A stretch of 64,000 nucleotides of DNA from an uncultured Dyadobacter sp. (GTDB lineage Bacteria; Bacteroidota; Bacteroidia; Cytophagales; Spirosomataceae): NCBI RefSeq assembly GCF_946482605.1, contig NZ_CAMLSE010000003.1, forward strand, positions 310,001 through 374,000. The letters run 5' to 3'. Shown piece by piece: positions 18,256-27,332 of the stretch. Each line of letters begins with the position of its first letter. Position 1 is the first letter of the stretch. The position numbers and the translations under genes were made by a program. Below the pieces are notes generated by a model that saw only the letters and a program-made list of their open reading frames with translations, made no database searches and was not told the origin of the DNA.

Positions 18256-18847
18256 GACCTGCAACTTCTGTGGATATCGCATTAAACCAGCCCTCAAACA
18301 GCCCGGCTTCTATGGTTAAGAGGTGAGCTGCATGTTCCTCCCAGCGCGGATCAAAAAGCGCCAGCATGGTGAGCATTTCTTCCAGATGTCCCTCTTCCTC
18401 TGCGATAATCGACTTCACGGAAATCTTCGACCGCTGGGCCGTGAGCACATCCTGATAGGCCGGATACAGCGCATCGGCTCGTACCTCAATGGCGTAGGTC
18501 ACAAACAGGTACGATGCGTATTTCAAACCACTTCCAACCAGTCCGAAGTGTTTTTTCAGGTAGCGGGAGCATTGCATATCCAGGTTGTGCAGGTAATGTC
18601 TGGTATAAACCGGGGCGAGCAATTCGAAAGACTGCCCATCCCCATCCAGTTTCTGGATCTGCTTTTTGAGATAGTAGGCATGGCGGTGCTCTTCGGCGGC
18701 ATGTTTCAGCTGCACGATACCCACACGCATTGGATCCTCACAGGCAGAGATCTTTCTTGCACCTGCATTCTCCATAAATGAAAGGGTATTGAGCCACTTT
18801 TCATGCAAACCCCTGTCCAGGACAATCTTGGTTAGTATTTCTCTCAT
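18227..18847 (-). CDS. Ferritin-like diiron protein, MiaE-like, coupled to bioF
   Basis: About 206 residues from MREILTKIV, which is preceded by a purine-rich stretch; the frame is open 28 codons further up but that sequence is not conserved-looking. Two EExxH-type helices (KHAAEEHRHAYYLKKQ and IIAEEEGHLEEM) plus further acidic helices indicate a non-haem diiron site. MiaE-type tRNA hydroxylases have this fold and size, so that is the default annotation. However, the gene overlaps bioF by 29 bp and heads the biotin operon, so an oxidative role in making the pimeloyl chain should be considered. Function is therefore uncertain; the fold is fairly certain. Confidence 0.7.
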   Translation of the reverse strand: MREILTKIVLDRGLHEKWLNTLSFMENAGARKISACEDPMRVGIVQLKHAAEEHRHAYYLKKQIQKLDGDGQSFELLAPVYTRHYLHNLDMQCSRYLKKHFGLVGSGLKYASYLFVTYAIEVRADALYPAYQDVLTAQRSKISVKSIIAEEEGHLEEMLTMLALFDPRWEEHAAHLLTIEAGLFEGWFNAISTEVAGHEYVGVAVA

Positions 18848-18920
18848 CGTCTTTTCTTTGCGACGAAAGTAATAGCTCCATGGCAGGCCGGCAGGTGCCA
18901 GTTTCAAGATTGGGGGTAGT

Positions 18921-18940
18921 CCGGCATTCACGCATGCCGG
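18921..18940 (-). terminator. Hairpin after the GntR gene
   Basis: CCGGCAT (18921-18927) pairs with ATGCCGG (18934-18940) around a 6-nt loop, 7 bp beyond the GntR stop. No T-run follows on the minus strand, so it is a weak terminator or an attenuator between the regulator and the biotin operon. Confidence 0.35.
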
Positions 18941-18946
18941 GAATGC

Positions 18947-19708
18947 TCACCGGTTGATATCGATTTCATAGGTAAAACTATCCCCCCGGTAGTAGCCCAG
19001 GTTATATTCAATGGGCCTTTCGCCAGGATCCAGCACCAGCCTTTTCCTGAACAGGATGGGTGAGCCTTTAGGAATATGCAGCTGGTGTGCGATATGCTCG
19101 TCGGCTGCAATGGCCTTGATCTGCTCTTTGGAAACAAATGGAACGGTGGCGTAATCCTGCTCCATGATTTCGTAGAGGTGGCGCGAAAAATCCTCTTTAC
19201 CTGTGAGCCCCACACGCGGGTGGAAGTAAGAAACGAACAGAACGAACGGGCCGTCCGCCAGACCTCTCAGTCGTTCGAGCCGCAATACTTCCTTATCCTT
19301 CTGAATCCGGAGCATATTGGCCACATCGCTGCTGGCTTTGACCCAGTCGATCCTGATCTCAAAATTATGGAAATCCATCCCCTGGCTGTTCATTTCGGAA
19401 CTGAAACTCACCCAGTTGACGAGCTTGGTACTCACCGTGTTCTTGATAGTGCGGGTACCTACGCCTTTTTTGCGTTCGAGCAGGTTTTCATTCTGAAGTT
19501 TGTTGGTAGCCTGGCGGATGGTATTACGGGAAATGCCCAGGCGTTTCGCCAGTTCCACCTCTTTGGGAAGCATTTTGCCATTTTTATATTCAGGTAGCTC
19601 GATCAGGGTCCGGAGCAGGTTTTCGACCTGAATGTGCAGCGGTAACGGACTGCTATGGTCTATTCTGAACTCGATCGGGTCTGCTTCTGCGTTGTGCTGT
19701 ATTTCCAT
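18947..19708 (-). CDS. GntR family regulator with UTRA domain (HutC type)
   Basis: 253 residues. The winged helix-turn-helix (about 20-85) has PLPLHIQVENLLRTLI, MLPKEVELAKRLGISRNTIR and the wing ERKKGVGTRT. The UTRA effector domain (about 105-245) has the usual VLRLERLRGLADGPFVLFVSYF and FRKRLVLDPGERPIEYNLGYYRGD. HutC-type regulators bind a phosphorylated sugar or similar effector and usually repress. It sits at the end of the mannoside locus, whose three promoters carry one palindrome, so it is the natural repressor candidate. It also lies directly upstream of the biotin operon on the same strand, so control of bio genes cannot be excluded. Confidence 0.92.
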   Translation of the reverse strand: MEIQHNAEADPIEFRIDHSSPLPLHIQVENLLRTLIELPEYKNGKMLPKEVELAKRLGISRNTIRQATNKLQNENLLERKKGVGTRTIKNTVSTKLVNWVSFSSEMNSQGMDFHNFEIRIDWVKASSDVANMLRIQKDKEVLRLERLRGLADGPFVLFVSYFHPRVGLTGKEDFSRHLYEIMEQDYATVPFVSKEQIKAIAADEHIAHQLHIPKGSPILFRKRLVLDPGERPIEYNLGYYRGDSFTYEIDINR

Positions 19709-19772
19709 ACGCCAAAGTTAATAAACTCACCATTTAAATCTCTCCCGGACAATCTCTGCATTTGGCTAATGC

Positions 19773-19834
19773 GACCTGCGCGGTCCGACCTGCGCGGCCC
19801 GACCTACGCGGCCCGACCTACGCGGCGCGACCTA
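19773..19834. repeat. 14-bp tandem repeat, 4.4 copies
   Basis: Four successive 14-mers at 19773, 19787, 19801 and 19815, close to GACCTACGCGGCCC, then a partial copy GACCTA at 19829-19834. Copies differ at one or two positions. The last partial copy includes the stop codon of the esterase gene (TAG on the minus strand, 19832-19834). It has higher GC than its surroundings and is a minisatellite of unknown role. Confidence 0.9.
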
Positions 19835-21778
19835 AAACCGGGGGCCGGGCTGGAACTTCTTGCCGTCGGTAACTCCTTTCCACCGGTCGGTGCGGAAGGG
19901 AATGGCAGGTAGTCCGGCTTTGTTGAATAAATTGAGCTCACCCGGATTGTCGCTCCAAGCGTAGCGGACTGCCACCGGTGCAGGAACGTTGTCTGAAAAC
20001 ACCACGACCTGATCGCCTGTAATGCGCCCCAATGCCCAGTGAAATTGCTGATCTGCTCCGGCTATCTGAAAACCTTTTACAAAACCATACTTGTCCGTCG
20101 TGTGGATGCCGCCGGCAACATAGCTGATCACCGCCTCCCTCCCATGGATCTGCATCTGGCTGAATACCGGCCCCTGTGCGTCAACTTCGCGATGATACAC
20201 CGTTTTCAATGCGGCCATTGCCAGCCTTTTACCGACATCCTCCTTCTTTTTCGGATGGATATCGTCCGCTTCTCCCAGGTCGATGGCCGTGGCCATGGCG
20301 GTGTTGGGGAGCTGCAATGCCATAGCCTGTGCTTCCCTCAGTTCCGCCCAGGTGCTTTCCTTCGGTTTAGGCACCTCCTTCATATAATTGGCCAGTTGCA
20401 CGAAAACAAACGGCAACTTCTCGTCATTCCAGTTCTTACGCCAGCTCCGGATCATCGCGGGAAAAAGCGAGCGGTATTCTTCGGCCCGGTCGGCATTGGC
20501 TTCGCCCTGGTACCAGATAATCCCCTTGATCGCCAGATTCCGCAGCGGGGCGATATTGGCATTGAACAACACACCGGGGGATGAAAAGGGCGTCGCGTCG
20601 GGCACGATTGGTTTCGGGAATTTCGCGGCATCGATAGCGATGTCCTTTTTGTAAACCCATTTACCCCATAACACCGGATTGCCCCAGAACGCCGAAGTGG
20701 TGAATCCGCCTACACCGCCGGTATCAAAAACCCGCACCACCAGCAGGTTGTCTTTGGGTTTCAGCAGCGACACCGGCACTTTGTAATTACGATGGTTGTG
20801 CGCGCCAAAGGTCTCCCCTACTTTCACCCCATTGACCCAGGCTATGTCGTAATCGTCGATTTGGGCGAGTTGGAGGTTGAATGTATCCTTTGTTTTGCCT
20901 GGATCGAAATCGAATGTGGTCTTCATCCAGACTGCCCCGTCGAAATCTTTCAGCCCGGGTTCGTCCTCCCAGGTGTTGCCCGCCAAGGCAATGGGTTTCC
21001 AGTCGGAAAAATCGGTTCCCGGCAGGTACCACTGCCCTTTGACGCCCGGCCCGGCGTAGTAATGGCGGCTATACCACTTCTTTTTATATTGCTCAAAATC
21101 AGCATTCAATTGCGCAAAACTCTTTCCTGTACGCACGGTCGGCCCCATTTCTTCCTGAAAAACCGGGAATTGCGCCAGCGATTCGTTGCTCATCCAGGTC
21201 TCGACCGACGTAGCACCGAGGTTATCACTGATCAGCCCGATGGGCACATTCAGGTCTTTGGTCAGATTTTTGCCGAAATGGTAAGCTACCGCCGAAAACG
21301 TTTCGATATTTTTCCAGCTTAGTTCCTGCCAGCCTATGCCTTTGAGATCCTCCCGTCGCTGGTAATCCATTTCGGTAAGTACCGTAAAAAACCGGATCCG
21401 GTTTGCATGGACGAGCAAAGTGTCGGTTTCTTTAAAACCCGTTTGCTCCACTTTCCATTGCATATTCGACTGCCCGCCGCAGACCCAGACGTCGCCGATC
21501 AGCACATTCGAAAACATAAGCTCGTTACTTCCCTTCACCTGTAACGCATACGGCCCGCCCGCAGGCAGCGCATCCAGTTGCACCAGCCATTTTCCATTTA
21601 CATCCGATTTGACCGTTTTCACATTTCCGTTCAGCCCCACCTCCACCTGTTCACCCGGCGCGGCCCAGCCCCAGACCGGAATAGGCTTGTCGCGCTGCAA
21701 TACCATATTGTCCCGAAAAATCTGCGGCATCCTGACCTGACCGGCCGCTAATAAGGCTTGCAGGAGCAGGGCGATCAT
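19832..21778 (-). CDS. Sialate O-acetylesterase family protein
   Basis: About 648 residues from MIALLLQALLAAGQV, chosen because it gives a clean signal peptide; the frame is open 32 codons upstream, but that extension is Arg/Cys-rich and unconvincing. The mature protein starts VRMPQIFRDNMVLQRDKPIPVWGWA. The nucleophile Ser is in VWVCGGQSNMQWKV, and the C-terminal half has IIWYQGEANA and EADDIHPKKKEDVGKRLA with the catalytic Asp/His block. The family removes O-acetyl groups from sialic acids or from acetylated plant glycans. In a mannoside locus, deacetylation of mannan or N-glycan substrates is a reasonable inference. The stop codon sits in a tandem repeat. Confidence 0.9.
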   Translation of the reverse strand: MIALLLQALLAAGQVRMPQIFRDNMVLQRDKPIPVWGWAAPGEQVEVGLNGNVKTVKSDVNGKWLVQLDALPAGGPYALQVKGSNELMFSNVLIGDVWVCGGQSNMQWKVEQTGFKETDTLLVHANRIRFFTVLTEMDYQRREDLKGIGWQELSWKNIETFSAVAYHFGKNLTKDLNVPIGLISDNLGATSVETWMSNESLAQFPVFQEEMGPTVRTGKSFAQLNADFEQYKKKWYSRHYYAGPGVKGQWYLPGTDFSDWKPIALAGNTWEDEPGLKDFDGAVWMKTTFDFDPGKTKDTFNLQLAQIDDYDIAWVNGVKVGETFGAHNHRNYKVPVSLLKPKDNLLVVRVFDTGGVGGFTTSAFWGNPVLWGKWVYKKDIAIDAAKFPKPIVPDATPFSSPGVLFNANIAPLRNLAIKGIIWYQGEANADRAEEYRSLFPAMIRSWRKNWNDEKLPFVFVQLANYMKEVPKPKESTWAELREAQAMALQLPNTAMATAIDLGEADDIHPKKKEDVGKRLAMAALKTVYHREVDAQGPVFSQMQIHGREAVISYVAGGIHTTDKYGFVKGFQIAGADQQFHWALGRITGDQVVVFSDNVPAPVAVRYAWSDNPGELNLFNKAGLPAIPFRTDRWKGVTDGKKFQPGPRF

Positions 21779-21884
21779 CGCAAAGACCCTTCGACCGCAG
21801 CGGCGGCTTCGGCGTTCAGGAATACATCTTAACGATTTGAATTTTAACACTTTACAACATACATTAATACTCAACTAATCAATT

Positions 21885-23645
21885 CTAAATAATCGAATCC
21901 CTCACATAAGCCTTCAAAGTAGCACATCTCTTCCCAGCCGATTTACCAAACGGAGCGATGGTGTAGGCCGGGACGTTCGCAGGGACGATGAACGTCTCCG
22001 CATAATGGATCACATAAGGTTCAAAAAGTCCCTCAGGGCTTTCCACGACCACTTCCTCCCCTTCCACGAGGTTGATCACATTCAGGTTTCCGTGCGTGTA
22101 GTGCGTTACTTTGGTATCAAACCAATGTCGCCGCGTTTCGATGAACTGGGAAGCATACAGGCCCGTGGATTCTTCCTGCACGTGGTCGTCCGCGGAAATT
22201 CCGGTGATGTTATTGAAAAGATTTTCCTTCACCCAATCCTCATCGCGGGTCCAGTCGATCACGTTTTTCCCGTGCTCTATATTGATGGGCCGCGGCTTGC
22301 CATCAAGCCCCAGGCGCCCCCAATCCCACAATTTGAATGTAAAAATATAAGGAGTGGCAGATATTTCGAGCACCACGGCATTCTTTCCGGAGCAATGGAT
22401 GGTACCGGCCGGGATCAGGATATGGTCATGCTTTTTGACGGGCAACTTGTTTACATATTGCTCCGCATCAAAATCCGCCGATCCGGTTTGCGCTTCTTCC
22501 AGGTCTGCAATCATCCGCCCGGCATCGACACCCTTGTGGGTACCCAGGTACACACAAGCATCGTCCTCCGCTTCCAGAAAGTAATAACTTTCGTCCTGCG
22601 TATAGGCCATCCCAAAGTGCTCCTGTATGTATGCGCGCGTCGGGTGCACCTGCAAGCTCAAGTTACCGCCGTCCATGGTATCGAGGAAGTCGAACCGGAT
22701 GGGAAATTCGGCCCCGAATTCCCTGTAAACCGATTCGCCGAGCAGTTGCTCGGGCCTGGCCAGGACCAGGTTAATGGAGGGAAGTTCAAAAATGTGTTCG
22801 CCGATTTTGAAAAGCAGGCTGTTTTCTTCGGGTACGCAGTCGAAACCCCAGGCATAGTTGACCTCTTCCCGGTCCAGGTCCACCACTTCTTTGAGCCATT
22901 GCCCGCCCCAGGGGCCGGGATCGAAAAACGGTACGACCCGGAATGGCCGGTTCACGGCTTCGTTCAATCCCCGGTGATAGGTCTCCGCACCAACCATTTT
23001 GGGTTCAGCGAGGATATTGGCATCGATGAAATAGTCGATCTGTGCGAAGAAACTCATTTTGTGACGGTCGAAAACACGCCAGTCCAGGAAATAGCCCTGT
23101 TTGTATTTCAATGCAAAACTTTCGTCAAGGATATTGACTCCAAAGTTGCCTGCTTCGTTGCGCTTCATTCTTTTCTGGATCTCCCATCGCGCCAGGTCGG
23201 CGTAGATCAGCAGATCGGCGTCGGCAAAAAGAGCGGCCCCTTCCCCACAAACCACTACGATTCCCGATTCCAGCGATTGCAGGCGTGCCCGCTCGGCATT
23301 GAGATTGCCCATATCAAAGAAATCCGTGATTTCGAGGCTGTTCATTTTCCCGAAAACCTGATCATCCGTCACAAATGGATACACCATGGCGCCGATTTCA
23401 CCCGGCGTTTTAAGAAAGTCACGGGTATTGATCAACGTTGCACCCGGCAAATTTCCCTTTAATGCATCCCAGACCTCCTGCGCAGCGACGCCGTGGTATA
23501 AATCTAGGCAGATCACCGTTTTGACTTTGTTTTTAGTTTCAATCACATGCTTCACTTCGCGGAAGATCTCCGCCCATCCCACCAGGCACTGGTCTGATGA
23601 CTTACTTACCTGAACAAATGGAAACTTGTCGTAATTAGAACGCAT
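21885..23645 (-). CDS. manA: Class I mannose-6-phosphate isomerase with N-terminal extension
   Basis: 586 residues, well above the ~310-400 of simple class I enzymes. The cupin part (about 225-586) has the metal ligands in LSLQVHP (Gln332, His334), the acidic DESYYFL (around 352) and IPAGTIHCSG (His417), and ends with a second cupin-like region. Residues 1-220 form a separate domain of unknown fold, with VKTVICLDLYHGV, VVCGEGAALF and KYKQGYFLDWRVFDRHK, that resembles a nucleoside-kinase-like module without a P-loop. It interconverts mannose-6-phosphate and fructose-6-phosphate. It overlaps the ROK kinase gene by 11 bp, which supports a mannose pathway. Confidence 0.9.
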   Translation of the reverse strand: MRSNYDKFPFVQVSKSSDQCLVGWAEIFREVKHVIETKNKVKTVICLDLYHGVAAQEVWDALKGNLPGATLINTRDFLKTPGEIGAMVYPFVTDDQVFGKMNSLEITDFFDMGNLNAERARLQSLESGIVVVCGEGAALFADADLLIYADLARWEIQKRMKRNEAGNFGVNILDESFALKYKQGYFLDWRVFDRHKMSFFAQIDYFIDANILAEPKMVGAETYHRGLNEAVNRPFRVVPFFDPGPWGGQWLKEVVDLDREEVNYAWGFDCVPEENSLLFKIGEHIFELPSINLVLARPEQLLGESVYREFGAEFPIRFDFLDTMDGGNLSLQVHPTRAYIQEHFGMAYTQDESYYFLEAEDDACVYLGTHKGVDAGRMIADLEEAQTGSADFDAEQYVNKLPVKKHDHILIPAGTIHCSGKNAVVLEISATPYIFTFKLWDWGRLGLDGKPRPINIEHGKNVIDWTRDEDWVKENLFNNITGISADDHVQEESTGLYASQFIETRRHWFDTKVTHYTHGNLNVINLVEGEEVVVESPEGLFEPYVIHYAETFIVPANVPAYTIAPFGKSAGKRCATLKAYVRDSII

Positions 23646-24585
23646 TATCAGTATTTTTTTGATTTAATAATTCACATACCCCCAATATTCCGGCATGCTC
23701 GGGTTGCGACGCCACGACGAGCTCCACGTCGGTAGAGTTGATCCAGGCGTGCTTGTCGATCATTTGCCTGATGTAGGGTAAAATAATGTGGCTGCTTTTC
23801 ATAATGCCGCCGCCGAAGATGACCTTTTCGGGGTCGTAAGCGTGGATCAGATTGATCACACATAATGCCCACACGCTCAGGCAGCGGTCTTTTAATTTCA
23901 TGGCTAACAGATCACCTTCTTCGGACAACTGAAAAAGATGTTTAAAATCAATTACTTCCAGAGTCGCCAGCTTGCTTTGCCGGAAACCTGGGGAATTCTG
24001 TGCGATCTGGGTGAGTACCCAGGTCGAACTTTCACTTTCGACGCAACCGATATTCCCGCAGTTGCATACATTTCCCTCGAAATTGATCGTGGTATGCCCC
24101 CCCAGGTTACCTCCTATAAAATGTTTCCCGCGCAGGGGCGCGCCATGCACGAGCACGCCGGTCCCTACGCCTGTACCCAGGGTCACCAACACCAGGTCCG
24201 AGCTTCCCACGCCTGCCCCCTGCTTCCATTCGCCGATCAATGCGGCCCTCGCGTCATTTTCGATCACGATAGGCACCCCGAATTGCGCGTCTGCCCAGGC
24301 ATTCAGGTCGATCTGCTCCGCCCCGGGATACTTTACATATCTGGACAAAATGGCCCCGGTATACGCATTGACAATACCCGGAAACGCGAAGCCAATGCCG
24401 GTAAGCCGGTAATCATCGCTCACCAGCAGACCTTTGATCTCCCCGACAATGTCCTTTAATCTTTCCTCGAAAGTCGATCCGGAAGCGGCATCTATATTCC
24501 GGTCCGCCAGGACTTTCCCTTCCGAAACAAGCCCGAGCTTGATCCGGGTCCCTCCAAAATCGACTCCAATGGTGATGTTTTTCAT
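23635..24585 (-). CDS. ROK family sugar kinase
   Basis: 316 residues. The ATP-binding phosphate loop is IGVDFGGTRIKLGLV. The catalytic Asp is in IENDARAALIGEW, and the ROK signature with the zinc motif is seen in LGTGVGTGVLV, GGNLGGHTTINF and CNCGNIGCVES. It phosphorylates a hexose in the cytoplasm. The overlap with the mannose-6-phosphate isomerase gene makes mannose or glucose the likely substrate. It lacks a helix-turn-helix, so it is a kinase rather than a NagC-type repressor. Confidence 0.93.
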   Translation of the reverse strand: MKNITIGVDFGGTRIKLGLVSEGKVLADRNIDAASGSTFEERLKDIVGEIKGLLVSDDYRLTGIGFAFPGIVNAYTGAILSRYVKYPGAEQIDLNAWADAQFGVPIVIENDARAALIGEWKQGAGVGSSDLVLVTLGTGVGTGVLVHGAPLRGKHFIGGNLGGHTTINFEGNVCNCGNIGCVESESSTWVLTQIAQNSPGFRQSKLATLEVIDFKHLFQLSEEGDLLAMKLKDRCLSVWALCVINLIHAYDPEKVIFGGGIMKSSHIILPYIRQMIDKHAWINSTDVELVVASQPEHAGILGVCELLNQKNTDNAF

Positions 24586-24688
24586 GTGTACTTTGGCTTT
24601 CGGCGGTCGGCCATCGGCTTTATTTTTGTTGAACTACTGCTATTGTCGTTTTGTGGTCCTAATCACCGCCTCGTCCATTGTCGCTCCG

Positions 24689-26065
24689 CTACCAGCTCCG
24701 CTCGATCTCTTCCAAACTTCTGTTCTTCGTTTCGGGGATATTTCTGAGCGTGAAAATCCAGATGATGACCGCATTGACCATAAAAATCCAGAAGGTCGTT
24801 GCCCCGCCAAATCTTTCGAGGAAAAACGGGGTGAGCTGCGTAATGACCACCACGCCGATCCACAAAACCAGCGTCGCCAGCGACATTGCGATCCCGCGGA
24901 TCTTCGTCGGGAATATCTCCGACATCAATACCCAGGGAATGGGCCCCAGTGAAACCGCAAAACTGGCAATGTACCCCAGGATGAAAATGAGCAGCCATGG
25001 CCCCTGGTCGAAATGGAAATGGAAGCAAATACCGGTAGCAAACAGGCAGACGACCATCCCCGCCACGCCCCAGATCAGCAAGCTGCGCCGGCCTGCCCGG
25101 TCGATCAACCAGATGGCGACCAGCGTAAAAATCATATTGACCAGTCCGATAATGATCGTTTGGGTAAATGCCGACTCCGCCCCAAAGCCGATGCTTTTGA
25201 AGATTTCCGGGGCGTAGTAGATGACCGCATTGATGCCGGTGATTTGTGAAAACAGCGCCAGCACCACGCCGATCAGCAGCGGCTTACGCAATTTGGTATC
25301 CATCAGATCTTTGAGGCTGCCTTTTTCGTCGCGCATACTGTCGGTGATTTCCCTAAAAATTTCAAGCGAGACCACTTTTCCATTGATCCTTTCCAGGATT
25401 TGTTTGGCCAAACTCTCCCTGGACTGTGCTGCCAGCCAGCGCGGACTTTCCGGTACAAAAAACAGCAGGACAAAAAACACGAATGCCGGGATTACCTCCG
25501 AGCCAAGCATATAGCGCCAGCCATATTCGACATTCCATGCTTCATCGCCCGCCTGGCTGATTTTGAGGTTGATAACATATATTGTATTGATCCCCAACAC
25601 AATAGCCAGCTGATAAAACGTCACCAGCCTGCCGCGTAGGTGCGACGGGGCGATCTCCGAAATGTACATCGGGCAAAGCATCGAAGCTGCGCCTACCCCG
25701 ATCCCGCCGAGCAACCGCATGATAATGAAGGTTGTGAGATCGTTGGCAATGGCAGAGCCATAGGCTGGCACGGCAAAAAGTACCGCCGTACCGATCAGCA
25801 CTGCTTTGCGCCCGTAACGGTCGCTGAGAAAGCCCGCGGTCATCGCGCCGAGCACGCAGCCCCAGATCGCGCTGCTGGCAGCCCAGCCGACCATCAGCGG
25901 CGACAGGTTGAACTTCGTCTGCAGGTATCCGATCGCTCCCGCAATGACCGCCGTGTCGTAGCCAAAGAGGAACCCACCGAATGCGGCGACGCTCGTAATG
26001 AGAATAATGTACGGAAGGTTGTTTTCCGTAGGCGCCGTCTTTCTTTCCTGGTCGATCATGCTCAA
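24689..26065 (-). CDS. MFS sugar porter (XylE/GLUT-like)
   Basis: 458 residues with about 12 transmembrane helices. Sugar-porter signatures: GGFLFGYDTAVIAGAI in helix 1, DRYGRKAVL after helix 2, RLLGGIGVGAAS, PESPRWLAAQ after helix 6, and PETKNRSLEEIE at the C-terminus. It would import a hexose by proton symport across the inner membrane. Its start overlaps the stop of the upstream lipoprotein gene by 4 bp. In the locus it links periplasmic sugar release to the ROK kinase. Confidence 0.93.
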   Translation of the reverse strand: MSMIDQERKTAPTENNLPYIILITSVAAFGGFLFGYDTAVIAGAIGYLQTKFNLSPLMVGWAASSAIWGCVLGAMTAGFLSDRYGRKAVLIGTAVLFAVPAYGSAIANDLTTFIIMRLLGGIGVGAASMLCPMYISEIAPSHLRGRLVTFYQLAIVLGINTIYVINLKISQAGDEAWNVEYGWRYMLGSEVIPAFVFFVLLFFVPESPRWLAAQSRESLAKQILERINGKVVSLEIFREITDSMRDEKGSLKDLMDTKLRKPLLIGVVLALFSQITGINAVIYYAPEIFKSIGFGAESAFTQTIIIGLVNMIFTLVAIWLIDRAGRRSLLIWGVAGMVVCLFATGICFHFHFDQGPWLLIFILGYIASFAVSLGPIPWVLMSEIFPTKIRGIAMSLATLVLWIGVVVITQLTPFFLERFGGATTFWIFMVNAVIIWIFTLRNIPETKNRSLEEIERSW

Positions 26066-27270
26066 GGGTTTGTGGATGAAGTTTGTTCTTTGAATTTCAC
26101 CCGGACGAATCGCGGACGGTACAAATTGGGTTTCTTTTGTACCACGTCGAAAAACTTGAAACTGTTGACATTATATGAAATCAACAGCTCGCCCGGTGCC
26201 GACAATGCCGGGTGCGCCTTGGCATTGTAGGTAAAGAGATCGGGGTCCTGTATGTCCGCCGATGTTTTGTAGAGGACGATCCGCGGCCCGAACGGTCCCA
26301 CGGGCGTAGGACCAACCTGCATGCAAATTTCCGGGAAAAGACTGCCCAGCTGATACACCAATGCATATTTCCCTTTCGACAGCCTACTCACACTCAACTC
26401 ATTGGACACCGAATCACTCAGCGCTGCCACAGATTTCACGTCTTTCGACCAGCCGTTACCATTCCAGAACTCCCACTGATCAAACGCCCCGACCTGCGCT
26501 GGTTTTACACGTGCCGAAACCAGCTTTTTGGTAAGGCCTTTGGTACCATATACATACACAAAACCGTCCGGTTCCGCCTCTCCGGCCGACGCGCTGTTAT
26601 TGAATATGCCCGCGCCGAAAGAAATGGTCTCCTCCCCGCTTTTGTAATTGTTGAACGGCAGTTCGGATTGCTGCTGGTCGGAATAGGGAAAGGGGCTGCC
26701 TGCCGGAATGTGGATGAGCGCATTGCCGGTTTCTTTAAATGGGAAGGCGGAATTATCGTGGGTATTGGTGATTTTGTAGGCAAAAATAAACAGGTCTTTG
26801 TTCGCATCCGGGTTAACAAAACCATCACCCAGCCAGAAATAGGTATCCTTGTCCGGCTTGTCGGTTTTCGGGGTAAAAATAGCTTTGTACGCCCCATTCT
26901 CCTTCGCCATCCGGAAAGCGATGTGCGTGGAATCGGGTGTTTTGTCTTTCAGCAATGCCGTGGAATTGTTGATCATCACATAGCCTGGTTTCAGCTTGTC
27001 GCCCGCAACCTCCCCAATCATCGTGTCGCTGAAAAGGAACAGGAGGCTATCGCCTTGCTCCGAATCTTTTCCCGAAAACGGTATCGCAAAGATGCCATCC
27101 CCGCCAAACCAGCCCGATTTTCTCAGAAATAAATTCGTCCATTCCGGGGCAGGCTCGGCAGTAAATTCCTTCTCATTAATCTCCCGGTCCATCATAGCAG
27201 GCTTATCCTCAGAGGATTGCGGGCTACAAGAATACAGGACTGTTATGAAAAACAGGATGCAATATTTCAT
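26062..27270 (-). CDS. Surface lipoprotein, DUF4185/DUF5005-like propeller
   Basis: 402 residues with a lipoprotein signal (ILFFITVLYSC, Cys15). Segments such as GWFGGDGIFAIPF, LLFLFSDTMIGE, YFWLGDGFV and SKGKYALVYQLGS suggest a five-bladed propeller of the kind found in glycan-active DUF4185/DUF5005 proteins. SPSP-type repeats are absent and I cannot identify catalytic residues with confidence. It is coupled to the sugar porter by a 4-bp overlap. A copy of the 20-bp palindrome lies 33 bp upstream of the start, so it probably opens its own regulated transcript. Confidence 0.6.
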   Translation of the reverse strand: MKYCILFFITVLYSCSPQSSEDKPAMMDREINEKEFTAEPAPEWTNLFLRKSGWFGGDGIFAIPFSGKDSEQGDSLLFLFSDTMIGEVAGDKLKPGYVMINNSTALLKDKTPDSTHIAFRMAKENGAYKAIFTPKTDKPDKDTYFWLGDGFVNPDANKDLFIFAYKITNTHDNSAFPFKETGNALIHIPAGSPFPYSDQQQSELPFNNYKSGEETISFGAGIFNNSASAGEAEPDGFVYVYGTKGLTKKLVSARVKPAQVGAFDQWEFWNGNGWSKDVKSVAALSDSVSNELSVSRLSKGKYALVYQLGSLFPEICMQVGPTPVGPFGPRIVLYKTSADIQDPDLFTYNAKAHPALSAPGELLISYNVNSFKFFDVVQKKPNLYRPRFVRVKFKEQTSSTNP

Positions 27271-27303
27271 CAGGGTCAGTTTTTTGTTTAAAGATAATCT
27301 AAT

Positions 27304-27323
27304 ATGTCTATATGTATGAACAT
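27304..27323. promoter_or_regulatory. Palindromic operator, copy 3 (degenerate left arm)
   Basis: ATGTCTATATGTATGAACAT: right arm TATGAACAT and spacer TG identical to the copy at 35692, left arm 7 of 9 matching. It lies in the 62-bp gap between two genes of the mannoside locus. Likely bound by the locus GntR/UTRA regulator. Confidence 0.6.
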
Positions 27324-27332
27324 AGTGTCGTG

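Noticed and set aside
22005..23462. 485-codon plus-strand ORF opposite manA
   Set aside because: It is antisense to a clear mannose-6-phosphate isomerase and its translation has no recognisable motif.
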